Part shown: positions 25,001 through 40,000 of the stretch, one piece after another
How the letters are laid out: each line of letters begins with the position of its first letter
Position numbering within the stretch: the stretch's first letter is position 1
NCBI GenBank assembly: GCA_035610835.1
Contig: CM069448.1
Coordinates: forward strand, 7,007,607 to 7,071,606
DNA length: 64,000 bases
Reading direction: 5' to 3'
From: Ophiura sarsii
Lineage: Eukaryota; Echinodermata; Ophiuroidea; Amphilepidida; Ophiuridae
Position numbers and translations under genes: made by a program
Notes under the pieces: generated by a model
Database searches by the model: none
Told to the model about the DNA's origin: nothing
What the model saw: only the letters and a program-made list of their open reading frames with translations

Positions 25001-28000
25001 TTCTCTTAGTATATGTAATAATCTGGGCGGCTATATTCTGCAATCGTTGAAGGCGAGAGAGTTGTGATATTGTATCAGGGGCTCTAACATATGCTGCCTT
25101 TTTGTAGATTTTTTAATAACAAGGTTACTACAAAAGTTATTTCTATCTAATGCTGAATATTGATTCAAAATAACTACAATTCAACCCTTTCGAATCTGGA
25201 ATACATCTACAAAAATACTGTTATTCAAAGGTAAGCAACACCTTTACCAAGAAAGAGTATGAAATGAACAATTAAATCTAAACAGAACATTCTTTGTTAC
25301 GATATAATTTATTGTTGAATATTCAATTACGAAACAGAACCCAAATGTAAACAGATGGACTTTGAATGAACATGGTTTGACCAAACATAAGTTATTTCGG
25401 AGAACAAACTCCATGCAGGGAAAAAGTGCACACAACGCACAGATGGGTGGTAAATTGCTAAAATCGGGACAAACAGGTTCTGACCACGCTCTATTCAAAT
25501 TTTTGTAATTCCAAAAGTAGACATCGGATTAGTCTATAATTTCTACTTTTTCGGTTATAAGCTCTCTGGTTTTTGCACCCAGTTTTGGGGACACGCTGTA
25601 CATCAGTGCATTTTTCAGTTCCAATAATAGAGGTAGATAGACGCATCATATGAAAGCGCGCAATACTGAGATTTGCCTATGTCTATGTTGATATGATGGA
25701 ACATAATATTGAATTGAATTGAAAAATTGCCTTTGATTGTGCAAGAACCTATATAACTCACATCAAACAATAAACTCAGGCCACTTTATTAATTTCTTTT
25801 TTCCCCAATTATTCTAAGTAAAAATCAGACTTGAAACAAGTCTAGATTTGCCTTTATTCTTTTTGGGGGCGTGCTACAGCGCCACTTCCCTCTGAAGCTA
25901 TACTTTGACCTTTCTAAAAACAGTGTCTGATACTGACATTATGCAGACGTTACACCTGACGATACATTTCAATACATAGAAAACGAGTGCTTTAGCGATC
26001 TACAATTGCATGTGATGTTAATGCGCGGTGACCTTTTATGCTGGTACCACCCTGCCACCTGCCATCTCTGGACTAAGTCATGTCGAAGAGTAATGTTGTT
26101 AAGCAAATTGGTGCCAGGAACAAAATAGAAGTGAAGCACAAAGAATCAGAGGCTAAATGTTGCGACATTATTATCACACCAGTTCTAAGAGATCTACATT
26201 GGCTTCCAATAAAGGACAGAATTATCTTCAAAATACTTATTTATGTTTATAGATCAACTATTAATATGTCACCACTGTATATCTCAAATCTTCTAACTCC
26301 ATACAAGCAAGATAGAAAATTGCGTTCGAACAGCAAAATACTTTTCACTGAACAGTGATGACGGTTTTCCTTCATTCAGAATTTTGTACTAATTTTGTTT
26401 TGCAATGTTTTGTCGATGCGCCTGGAGCAACAATTTTGTTGAATGTTGGCGCATTATAAGCTGCCATCATTATTATTAATATTATTATTATTATTATTAA
26501 TTCACGATTTTGTCCGAAGGAAATATTGCTGTTATGAATTACTTTTACTGTATTCGTTCATTTGATAATAAAAAGTTCATAGCTTATTATATATTTACGT
26601 TATATCGTCTTGGTGTTTATGTAGTCAACAGAGCGTATATTATATTTCGAAAATAAAACCTCATCAAAATATTTCCTATATTATGTATCACGCATGTGTG
26701 GATATCGAACCTGGGATATGTTTAAGCATTCAATGACGGACTTATCGCCTTTCAACAATGTTTATTTAAAATAGACACGGATGTTTACATGGACTGGGCC
26801 ACTCCACACTTGCTTTATATAAACAATAATAATTCCGAAAGATTTTAACGATATTAATGATATCCCACATTGCATTGCGGGAGCACCAGCCAAGTTTTCC
26901 CACAATGCACTTAGTGGTACAAGTTTTAGAATAAGAATATAAACATCGAAGATCTACTGACTCATTGTAATTGCAAATGAAGATGCACGATGATATGATG
27001 ATCATGATCTCTATACAATAACCCAAGAAATCCCATTTTAGCTTTCAATAAGAGACAAAATAAAAAATTACACTTATTTTTTATTTGTATTTGTAATGCA
27101 TTTTTAACTTCAATAAACATCTTGACATTTTGAAAATGGATTATATGGCAATAACATGTGAATAGTGCTATAACAAAATGCAAGATTGCTCCACTCCTGA
27201 ATAACTTGATATCGAATATTTTATCCTGGGGGTTTATTATTTTTTCAGACAATTTTGATATTAAAGGAAGGGTCCCGCAAGCACAACATTAAGCATTATT
27301 TGTTAGACAAATAATTATCAAGCCGAAATTACGTAATTATAGAGAACAAAACACCATACTAGTCACAAAAATGAATCAAAACTGCCATCACTCAACATGC
27401 AATTTTTAAAATTCGCGGCGATCGTAAGACCGGTGTCGAATACGTCATGGGTATCGGTGCGCATGTGCATTTTATAATTATGACATCATCGACACTTGGA
27501 CTTTCGACCTGCGAATTTTAAAAAGTGCATGTTGAGAGATTGCGTTTTTTATTTGTTTTTGGCATAAGTGTGGTGTTTTGTTCAATATAATTACAAAAGT
27601 TGGGCTCGATAGTTTTTTTTCTAACATATAATGCACACTGTTATGCTGTCGGGACACCTCCTTTAAGATTATTTACAATATCACAAAACTAGTAATCGAC
27701 GTTTTCGGGGCTCTGTTTGATTTTCTTTTGTCAAACGAATCCATGTAATCCGCAACATGCAAACTCTTGACAATTTGGACTCACTTTGTTGGTACTTTCA
27801 CTGAATTTCAAATGTAGCTAACGGGTCATTAATATTCTGTATAAGAACTAAAGATTGAAGCGTTTTTCAATAATCACCAAAACCTTACTTGGTCCCAGTC
27901 ACTCTGACTAACACCCTTGACCGCATGATATTTCCTTTTACCGTGATGCATGCTCATTTCATATTCATTATAAAAAGAAAAAAATGAGAAAGCAGTTGAG

Positions 28001-31000
28001 CTCAACAACATTCATTTGATAATAAAAAGTTTATAGCTTATTATATATTTCATGTGATATCGTCTTGGTGTTTATGTAGTCAACAGAGATGTTATGATGA
28101 TCATGATCTCTATACAATAACCCGAGAAATCCATTTTTAGCTTTCAATAAAAGACAAATAAAAAATTACACTTATTTTATTTGTATTTGTAATGCATTTA
28201 TAACTTCAATGAACATCTTGACATTCTGAAAATGGAATTATATGGCAATAACATGTGAATAGTGCTATAACAAAATGCAAGATTGCTCCACTCCTGAATA
28301 ACTTGATATCAAATATTTTTATCCTGGTGGTATATTATTTTTTAGACAATTTTGATATTAAGATTATTTACAATATCACAAACTAATAATCTACGTTTTC
28401 GAGGCTCTGTTTGATTTTCTTTTGTCCAGTGAATCCATGTTATCCGCAACATGCAAACTCTTGACAATTTAGACTCACTTTGTTGGTACTTTCACTGAAT
28501 TTCAAATGTAGCTAACGGGTCATTAATATTCTGTATAAGAACTAAAGATTGAAGCATATTTCAATAATCACCAAAACCTTACTTGGTCCTGGTCACACTG
28601 ACTAACACCCTTGACCATGATATTTCCTTTTACCATAATGCGTGCTCATTTCGTATTTATTATAAAAAGAAAAAAATTAGAAAGCAGTTGAGCTCAAAGC
28701 CCGACTGACCGAACCAACCAACCGTTGGGTATATTTTTTCGGCGTCTAATCTTCAGTTGTAAAATGAACTATTACAATGAAATATGGACATTTTGTGATT
28801 GGAAGTGATGTTAAACCCAGGTAAGGGGAAATATTTGGTTATTGTGAGAAGACCGTATAAATATGAAATTAAGTTGAAAACTGAAACTAGATTTTGAAAT
28901 TGAAAGTTGAAAATTTGGATTTTCCCCAAATAGATCTACTTTGAAACTCATCTGGCTATATGTAGCCATGTTAAATACATCAAAAAGCACCGAGTCTATC
29001 TATATTTGCTTAGGTATGTATTTGATGCAAAACTTTACTTCTTTAAAAAGAATCGTTTATGCTATACTAGGCAACGCTGGCCATATATCTAATTGCATGA
29101 ATTGCTTTGCTTTCCTTCCACGTGTCGAGGCTACATAGCGAGTCATAAAAAAGTGTACTCAAAGTAAAATTAATTATTAAAAATACTTTTTTATTAGAAT
29201 ATGAAGACAACCAATGAATGCGGCAATAGATGCATTTATTCACTCTCATCAGCAAAAAGAATCATGACAATTCATGGTACCGTTTTCCAGATATAAAGTT
29301 ACTGTATTTTGAAATCGAACGCAATTTTGAATATTGTACTCAATAATTAATAATGCTTGATATTAAATTAACAGGTGGATTCATGTATGGTACACAATGG
29401 CTAACTAATAAAGACAAATCAAACATTCTCAGTTATTTTTTCAAACATTAAATGCAAAATAATGACAAACCAATGTCATTTTCACAGGAATTTAGCAACA
29501 ACAACAACACATGTGGCTTTTGTGATAGTCGGAATCAGCTCAGACTAGAGTGTGGACCATTTTCAATAGTGGAATTCAATAGATCTTATATGAGAGAAAA
29601 TATCATAAATCTTTCGGTTTATAAAATGATCACTTTTCAAATGAGCATAAAATATGTTTACTACAACCTATTTCAACCAACTAAAATTCTTTAGAAAGCT
29701 AACGAGATATACCGTCTGCCTCCATAGCAAATCTGAAATTTTTGCTCAGATTTTAAGATAAAATCCCAAAGTTGAGTAGCCTTTTTTACTCACTCTGTAT
29801 ACCAACATTACCATAAATTGTTCAATGTATAAGGCCTACTCATACTTTTTAAAATTCGTATACCAAAACACTTCCCACATTCCGACACCCTTCCATTTCT
29901 TAATCACTGCTCATCTGCTATAAGCTCACCAGCCATGATATATACCCCGGTATACCCTTCAAGGCTATACTGTTATTATGAATTTGAGTGCCCCTTTCCT
30001 TTTTAAAGGAACTTTTATTAACATAGAAAGCTTTTTTGTACATCCTGTTTTTGTTGTGTGACATTCATTGATTTACTTAGAAAAACAATATAATATTTAT
30101 TATTAGCTCAGTTAAGGAATCTGTATGATCTATAAAATGAAGATGGATCTTCTATTATTGTAGATTGCTGTTTTAGAGTGCATTTGCGTGTAACCAATAT
30201 ATATCGTTATTTTAAAGGTATATTATGTGATCTTTCCAGGGAACGCCCTCAACATCGAAAAAAAAATTGAAAGAAGATTTTCTTTCAGATTTACATTTCT
30301 GATCATAAATTGTACATACATTCCAAGTTACAGGGCGATACGATTCTTAATTACTTCAAAATCATGATTTTAGAGTGAAAATAAACTGTCGGATTATCCG
30401 ACAGTTTATTATTTTCACTCTAAATTCACTCTAAAACCATGATTTTGAGGTAATTAGGAATCGTATCGCTCTGTAACTTGGAATATATGTATGATTTATG
30501 ATCAGAAATGTAAATCTGCAAGAAAATCTACTTTCTAAAAAAGTGTCCTTCTTATGTGCTCTCTGGAAAAGATCACATAAGGGGGCTGGCATTTTCTTCG
30601 GAAGGGGGGGGGGGTCCCAAAAATGTGTATAGAACCAGACAATTTTTTTTCATGACCCCCCCCCTATCCAAGAGCTGCATATTTTTATGACCCCCCCCCT
30701 ACCAATACAGTCCATTATTTTGTGACCCCCCCCCCAACACACATTTCAGAAAGCATGCTTTGATAAATTTGTGACCCCCCCATTTTCAATGAAATAATTT
30801 TATGACCCCCCCTGTTTTCATGTCAAAAAAACTATGACCCCCCCCAGTATATTTGGGACCCCCCCCTTCCGAAGAAAATGCCAGCCCCCTAATATGCCTT
30901 TAAAATACACAACAACACTGTTCATTTTTTCCTATGATGCACTTCCTATTTGGCCTCTCCCAAGGCTTGGTATGATGAATCATGAGAACAAATAAACTGT

Positions 31001-34000
31001 TTTTTAAAAATTTACTAACCGTTTTAAGATTCTCCCTCCTCAGGGTAAAAAATAGTTTGAAATTCAGTGTCGAAATTGGACTATTTGGTGCATGTTAGGA
31101 TTTACATCATTCATGGATAAGGATGAAGAAATGATAATTTTTATATTAAAAATAGTTTACTCGTGTGGGTATTGTGAAACATGTTTTTCTCCACGAGCCG
31201 TTATTTGCTACTCAAATTTCATGTTTTATTATAGCTAATGCATTTCTAGTAAAGTATTGACATCACACATAGGTAATTAATACTGATTTGCCAAGCCATG
31301 AAAAATAGGTTGTTTTAAATCTGAAATTGATTAAAATTGATATTACGTTTGTTTTTCTTATGTTTTTTTGGGAAAAAATCTAACGGTGGAATTTTACCAC
31401 TAATTTTAGTCAATTTAAAAATAAAAAAAATTATTTGTACAGATACAATTTTCAAGTTATCAATGATTCTTGGGTTTGAATAAAGGCGTTATCATAACAC
31501 TGAAAGGTCACTTCTCTGTGACCAAGAGTGGCATTACACTGGGACAAACAGCTGTTTCTATTTTCACGTTTATCGCGCTTCGGGCAGCTACCGCGAAAAA
31601 TAAAAACATGCAAATATAGACTATAAGTCTATGTAATGATTTTTCAAATCGTGAATTTAAAAACAAGCGAAATGGCTGAAAGTCGGCAAAGCGCTAAAAT
31701 GTAATCGCGCGAAAATAACAACTTTTGCAGTATCACATGAAATAACTTCTGATACATAATTATAGCATCATTGTACTGTAAACATTATGTGTAAGGAACA
31801 GCATTACACTTACAAAAATAAACATGATTAAAGAAGTTAGCCAGGGTACTTCAATTTTCACTATATGATAAATCTATTATTAAACAAATACAGTCCTCAA
31901 AAAAGTGACTTACCAGATAATAAATATGCTCAAACTCCAAAACTATTGCGCCTATGTTAAACAATGAAACATACATTTTTAAAGACATTTATCTCTTTAA
32001 AGGTGTATGTTCCGATCACATTTTTTGGGCTATGAATTTTTTTTCACATCATAATATTTTGATATCAGAAGAATCCCCATATTTTTCTCATTTTGTCTGT
32101 AAAATCTTAGGGACCAGAAATGTTACATTTATAAATTATAGGCTAAAATGTGGTGAATTACTACCAAAGGTGGTTAACCACCAGCCAGTGTGTGTACTAC
32201 TCAATGGGCAACATTCGTTTGACCTTGTGCTTCTAAAATTAGAACCATTGGAGTTCTGCAACTCAAACTTTGGAATGTGACCATTTTAAGGATGACCTTT
32301 CATGCATGTAAAATAGAAAACATCAAGTTGAAAATTGGGCCAGCAATCAGAACATCTACCTTTAATTTGAGAAATTACACATTCATGAATTGATTGACTG
32401 AATTTAAAGCTATGTGTCCAAAACCAAGTCCATTTGTCATTTTGCATATTAGCCTTAGGTTCTACTACACGCAGCCTCGGTGTAGCAATAGGCAGGTTAT
32501 TGATTAACTGGTAGTGACATCTCACCCGGCAATAGTAAGATGAGTATTGGGGATGCTTCAGTTGATCAATGCAGCACATACGCATACCTCATGCATGTTC
32601 AAAACCAAAGTGCAAAACTGAAAGTTGCACTTTGTCTTATTTTCTTTGGTGTAGCGTTCTTAATTTAACCGATCTTCATGAACAATATCTCAAATTGAAG
32701 AGGAGAAATTAATTTTGTCATTTTGATATTTTCAATGGAACTAATTTGACATTTGTAATGTGGAATTATATTTTATATTTATATTTCATGTGTTGTTTCT
32801 TTTGCCTTTTAAATGTCCCATCCTTGGATGATGTTATTGCACAATTGTTAGCTATTTCCGCATTTTATATTGTTAGTGTAGCGCTGCTGGATCCATTTGG
32901 ATCCATCCTTGTTGCCCCTTGCTGGTATGGTTGGAACTGATTTTCTCTGCCTTTTCACCTATATTTCTAGAGTTACGAGCGTACTTGTTACCTGGGGTAG
33001 TTTTCTTTTTTGAGGACTATAGACAGTTATTAGTCCTTTGTGTTATCCAGGGGTTCTCCTTTTCATGTGTAATAAGTGACATTTGTGTAGTCACGTTATG
33101 CTCATTTACAACAACAAGATATATATGATCCAGTTTGACAGGGTGTCCCAAAAACTGGGTTAAAAATGGACAAGCTGATAGCATTGTTAATAAAGTGAAT
33201 TTCTTCTCGATATAACCTACTCTTACCTATGATTCTCATTGTGTTTCTACTAGGGCTATAGTTTGATCAGTTCCAAATTGGCAAAACCTCTTTATAGCAG
33301 CGAATGAATACAGAAGGACGGGAGCGTGCCAGAAGGCAACAAGCGCACTGTGCATCATATGTGTGACGCGTGCGTGCTACCAACACCGTGTGCGTGTGGC
33401 CATTATCTCACGCATACGCTTGGATTACTTTTGCGCGCAGAGAGATATAAACCGAATATTTCTCGCCATTTTGGAGCTGATCAAACTATAGCATGTTTAG
33501 TTCTATGTTTTTATCATTAGCTGCGCAGCGCAGGCCCATTTTGGTGTTTTTTTTGGTCCCATTCTGCTGGCACTGAGGGTTATATATCAAAATGTTCCCT
33601 GAAATCTGTAGTATACACAGCGGCGGCGCCACAGGGGGGGCAGGGGGGGCTAAAGCCCCCCCTATAGAAGGATGGGAAAAAAGGGAAAGAAAAGAAAAGG
33701 GAAAGAAAAGAGGGAAAGAAAAGAGGGGAAAAAAAGAAAAGAAAAGAGGAAAGAAAAGAGGAAAGGAAGGAAAACAGAGGAGCCTATCAGTGGTGTAGCC
33801 AGAGGGGGGGGGGGGGGGGGGGGGGGCAATCGCCCCCCCCCCCCCCAATTCTGACGTCGTGTCGGTTGAGATTGGTACTGTCGGTTCATTTGACCAGAGG
33901 AATCATGGAATTATGATGGTCAAAAGTACATAGATGAAAAATGTTCGCGCGCTACGCGCGCATATGTTACCCCGAAATGCAATATTCGTTGGAACAAGCT

Positions 34001-37000
34001 TGTTTACAGCCAATATGTATCTCAATAGTGCCAAATATAGGTGTTAAATTAAAAACAATTCGCGCGCTACGCGCGCATATCTTGACTCATAACAATCTTG
34101 TCGGTTCATTTTATTTAGCGCCCCCCAATAGCAATAACCTAGCTACGCCACTGGAGCCTATACATTTGAAGATGAAGATGATGAGTTGATAATGTGATCA
34201 ATAATGATAAAATGACCTAGCCCAACATAAAAAAGAAATATTAACAATTTACTGTAACCAAAAATAACTTCAGCAGAAATGTTGAATCTCCGTTGGTGTT
34301 AATGTAAAAAAAGGATTTTAATGTTGGCATTAAATTATTTCATCCTAAAACCGCTGGGTGATGACCTAATGGAGTTGAATAACTAACTCCAGATCAATAT
34401 CAATTTTCGAATAATTTGTTTATAATTTACTTCGTCGTTAACCATTTATTTGTCCTTCGTTAATTCGTGAAATAGCCCGTGTCCGGCATCGTCTGTAAAA
34501 CGAGCAGCATATCGCCCGCCCTCACTGTTGTTGCAAACTTTTGACCAATATCATACCGTCCGGCGTCCGCAGGAAAATGCTATATCGTCAATAGGCGTCG
34601 AGGTCAGAGTTCAAGATTGCACTCGCTTTATCATCGCTTTCCTGTCGTCATCAATCGTATACTTTTATTTTGCTTTTATAAAACTGAAGATAAATAAACA
34701 TTTGACTAACATTCGGGTAACTCCACCCATTTCGGGGAAAACAATTATATATTTTAAATTTTAAGGCGTCAGTCTAGGGAATCGAAACCAAATTCTTATA
34801 CAAATAGTATGAGAAACCATGGTCGAAAATAAATAAATAACGAACCTAAAGCGTAAAAATGCTGCATAAAATAGCTTTATTTTGCTATACGGGTTAACAA
34901 TTTATAAAAATGTATTTAAAAAAGCTTCCATTCACCGTTACCAACCGGCCACCGCGAGACAGTTTTTCAACATAACATTGTTAGAAAATTTCATCAGTAT
35001 GCACAACTTCTTTCTTGCATATAACGAAACAGCTGTCTAATTTTGATCAAAAGCCAATATTTATTGGAAGTGAAGTGATGGCTTTTCAACCAAAAATCGG
35101 TCAAAAGTACACACCAAATCGCACCAAATGGGTTCGAAAATTAAAAAAAGTTCTAACGCTGAGGGGGGAACATCCCCCCTCAGACTCCCCCCTGTCCGCG
35201 CTAGCGCGGAGCGCGGTGCTTCGCACCTTGGTGCTTCGCACATCACTAACAAAAATGAATTTATATACCATTTATTTTTATTTTGGGACTACCAATAGTT
35301 TGCCCCCCCTATCAAAATACCCTGGCGCCGCCCCTGAGTATACAACCTTGCGAACGTGGATGTTAAAGTGACCTTTGACCTCGAATTAGGGTCAGAGGTC
35401 ACATGTGTTTCAATGGGACGACAGCATTTTAAATTTAACATGGTAAAACAGGCTATTGACTCTAAAAAGTACATCATATTGTTGGGCTGAGTGTTTAGAA
35501 CAAAAAAGTTAATTACAACTTTGATTGTCGATTAATAGTTTTTGATCTATGACCTTTTGAAAATGACAAGTCGGCAAAAATAGGCAACTTTTAGCCTTTT
35601 TTCACAAAATTGGCCAAAAATGACATGTAAACATCATAAACAAATATTATGGGTGTCTGATTGATGAGAACATATCTAATATTGCTAGTAAATAACCCTT
35701 CTTTCATTTTAAGACGATAGTAAAATTTACCGGCAGCGGAGTGCAGTTTCCATAGCAACCACCATTTATGTCCAAATTTGACTCCCAATTGACCTACTTT
35801 TGATGTATTTGAAGGTAATTAAAGTTGTAACAGCACACCATTGATGTTTATAATTAGTTTTAATGTAAAGTAATTAACATTATAACATGGTTTATCACAC
35901 GTTCAGGGGAATTTAAGGGTTTTTACTTCTGTCCAATCTCAAGACATCATTCTGGGGATCAAAACCAAACTAGTATACAGGGTGAGTCAAAAAAACTGCA
36001 ACAGTGGAAAGAAGCCATCTTGTTTTTTAAACTAAGTTGAAGTTTGAAAATGTTATAAGAATACCCTACTTGTTACTAACTTTGTGTGAACAAATGAAGT
36101 CAATATCATTTTTCCGTTTGCCTTTGGTGAACCTTTTAACCCGTGCACCAATTTCATACGTTTGTCCACGAGATACTAAAAACATGCATAAAGATAGCAA
36201 AATGTGTTTTCCATTCAAATTTGGAAACTTGAGTAGATTCGTGATGTAATTGGAATTTAATGCATCCTTTCTTGTTTATATGTGAGTTAACATACGTAAT
36301 TCAAACTCCACAAACGTCTTCAAGCGCATGCTCAGAGATCATCTTATCTCAGCGTACTAGTCCGTTCACAACTTGTTGTTGAGTTGTTTTACATTACTTT
36401 TGTTCCTAGTTTATATTACTAGTTCTTTGATATTATTTTCATCTTACTCTTTTTAAGCTACTTCTCTTTTTCGGTTTCACTTTGGTTTCGATCATTTAGG
36501 TTGCTTGAGCAACCAGTTTGTCCATATTTATTTTGCTGTCTTGCGCAATGTATGTGTGTCTGACTGTCTGCCTGTCTGTCTGTCTGTCTGTCTTTGTGTC
36601 TGTCATGTCTGTCTGTCTCTAAGTCTGTCTGTGTATGCACACCAACCAAGTTTTAAAAAGATTACTTTATACTTTCGTAATATTTATATAATCTCCCTAT
36701 TATATTGATTTATCTTTGTAACATAATTGCTTATTTGTATTATCTCATCCATTACCATTTTTCCAAAGGGGTCGTTGACACGTGTAAGCTCTTCGTGAGT
36801 TTTTTTCAACGACGCCTTGCATATATGCTATTGTTTTGTATCTTTTTTGCTCTGACTTTGTATTGATATGTTGTATATGCGAAATAAATAAACCTGTAAA
36901 CCTGTAAACATAATCACTTTACCTCACCGATGCTATGAATTGCTTATAATGTACTAAATTTGGATGAAAAACTGGCGGGATATTCAAATATGAAAATGCA

Positions 37001-40000
37001 ACGTGTGCCATTTCAATTGAAAATCACTGTGTTCGTGGACAAACACGTAAATTGGAGTGTGCGGCAAAGAGGGTCACCAAAGACAAACGGACAATCCGAT
37101 CGACTCCATTTTTTCACACAAAGTTAGGAACAAATATGTCATTCGTGCCACGTTTGAAAAGTTTTCAAAATTCAACATGGTTTTGAAAACAAAATGGATT
37201 CTTTCCACTATTGCAGTTTTTTTTACTCACCCTGTACAAATAGCCAATTTGTGTGTGCTAAAATATGGCTGTTGGTTTCATGTAAATGAAAAGAAATAAA
37301 GTAATTTGTAGAAGGCATGTGTTTCAAGAAAAGATAACCGGTGAAAATGGTGTGAAGTCATTCAGGGGAATTAAGAGGCTACCCCTCACCACCACAGGAA
37401 TTCCTGCACACGCCACATCATCAAACACAATTTTCCCAGCTCATCCGCAAACTTTAGCTGTACATCAATAACGATGTATGCTTCATGAAGTCCACTTGTT
37501 TAAGTTATATCTTACAAATTTACCACAAAAAAAATTGGCTTACAATTTCTTTTTTTAAAGTGATGTATTTATTACAAATCTGTGATCAAAAGCATCATAT
37601 AAGATAATTTATTCATAAGGCCAAGTTTCAAACTTCTGTTTTACAAATCAGTGAGGCTGCATTAAGTCATTACTGCTTGAGGCTCATTTTCCAAAGTGAT
37701 GTCTTGCAAAATCAGTGATAAGGTGACAAAAAGAAATCTTGGTTCTACGGGCCTGACCGACCCATTTTTAGGTCGTCCGTAGGAAAGATCTTATGGCTGC
37801 ATCCTTTTGGTGTGTGTCACTCTGTATATGAGTCAGTCTGTCAAACATTTAGTATACACTTTTTGTTTTCTATATTTCTTTTTCATACAAAGTCTAACAG
37901 TGACCTAATTTGGTACAAAGATGCAACATGGGAACCTTCATATGTCAATGAGGTCAAAGGTCACATATCAAGTTCAAAGGTCATCTGAGGTTATTGTAAA
38001 ATAAGCTGGAAGTGACATTACTTTTTTATACAAAGACCGATTGCAACCGTTATTATGTTTTGAGGTTTTCAAGTGTGATATAAAATCGGATGGATTGAGC
38101 GTGATACACAAAGATATTGGTCGAGCTATGAGTTTTAAAAAATATTGTGCGAGACGCAGTCGAGCACAATATTTTTAAAACTCATAGCGAGACCAATATA
38201 TTTGTGTATCATGCGAAAAAATCCGTCCGATTTTATCATTATTATGCAGTGAGAATCTTACTCGAGAAATGACTTGAGCCTGTCAGATAAATGAATAACA
38301 CTGTACTAAAAAAAGTAATAGTCTGTAGGCCTACTTTCCAAACTGTTCAACATTTCTGGTACACTAACAGAATGACAGAACAAAAGCTCCAAAACAAATT
38401 CCAAACACGTAACAAGTTCAAGTTTTACAGTTAGCAATAAATTCAAAAGGCATATTTCGCCGATCGTCTGTTTTCAACATTAAAAAAACACACCATTGTT
38501 TATGTAAAGCTTACATTGACTTACAAGTTACAGTACAAAACTTTGAAGATCGCCATTTTTTAGGCCAGGAACGTCCCCATTTATACAGATAGACACACTT
38601 GTATCGGTGCTTCTTCGCGTTGCAGAACTGTCGGCCTAATTCCTGGAAATTCGTTTTCATTTCGCGTCACAAAACGTGTGAACCATTCGCCATTTTTAAC
38701 ACAAATGACCATGACCCATGACCCGGATGTCGATCGTAATTAATTAAACCAAAATTAGTCTCGAGTCTCGACTACATTTTTTGCACGCTACACGTGCGGT
38801 CGCTACACATCGGCGTATTAGCACATGCTTTTAGTGGATTCGTGAGGCTTTAAATGTATTAAAGAGGCAGTAACCGAATCGACCAAGTTCGCGAATGAAC
38901 TTGGTCAGCCAAGTTCGCTCCAGTGACACAATGTTCAGAATAATTGGTCTTTACCAATGCATTGCAAGTATGGGACGGAAGATTCGAACTGCATAATAAT
39001 GGATGATATTGGATCCAAGACATAAAATATTGGGCTCGACTGCGTCTCGCCCAATATTTAAAAAAAATCATAGCTCAACCAATACATATGGGCTCAATCT
39101 ATCCAATTTTATATCAAACATGGATCATACATGGAACATGGGCACCTTTCTATGTCAATGAGGTCAAAGGTTTTTTAAACTCATAGCTCGACCAATATCT
39201 TTGTGTATCAAGTTCAATCCATCCAATTTCATATCAAACTTGGTTCATATGAAAACCTTCATATGAAATCATTGACTTCAGGGTGTTCACTAACTACCCA
39301 TTAAAAATGGGTTGCATGCAAATGAATACCGACACAAAAAATATTTTAGTTTGTTAAAAAAATGCAACATTTTTGCAGATTGCTGTGATTTTTTGTTTCA
39401 TTTTCAAGAGGGAAAAAAGGGGTGGGGGGGGGGGGGGGCTGGGCTGATCAACAGATCCAAGCTGATGACTGGTCCATTCGCCCATAAAACAGCAAAAAAG
39501 AAACCCTGTTTTATGGGCAAATGGACATAGGTAAACTTGGCTACATCAGTGAAGGAGGTTACTTATACGAGGGTCGGTCAATAAGTAATGAAATTGATCA
39601 TGTTATGGGATGCATGAGTGATTCTGTTGAGAGATATTGTGATCAATACAAAGTATGAACCTTTGTCTTTCAACAACACACTTTTGGATTTCTAAGTATG
39701 AACTATGACGTCATATTATTAGCTTAAAGCAAGTACACTTTTTTGGACACTGCCTGAAATCTGTCAATATTTGGCTGGATATGTAATAGGTTGAAATATG
39801 GGTCAATTGATTCATTTGTGTATATCTCGGCAATGCAAGCATAGAAACAGATAACACTTAGTGTAATAGTTAGAACACACAATAATCTCTGTTTGACACT
39901 CTATTTTAGAACTGAATTCCTTAATACAAACAAATTGATGTTTTGCTTCAATTACAACATGAACATTAACATTCAATCTAATGTGACATCATGACTTCAA

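Noticed and set aside
33486..33889. Several low-complexity frames (Phe/Leu/Pro-rich or Lys/Arg-rich)
   Set aside because: They come from the G/A-rich and poly-G parts of hAT-like elements.
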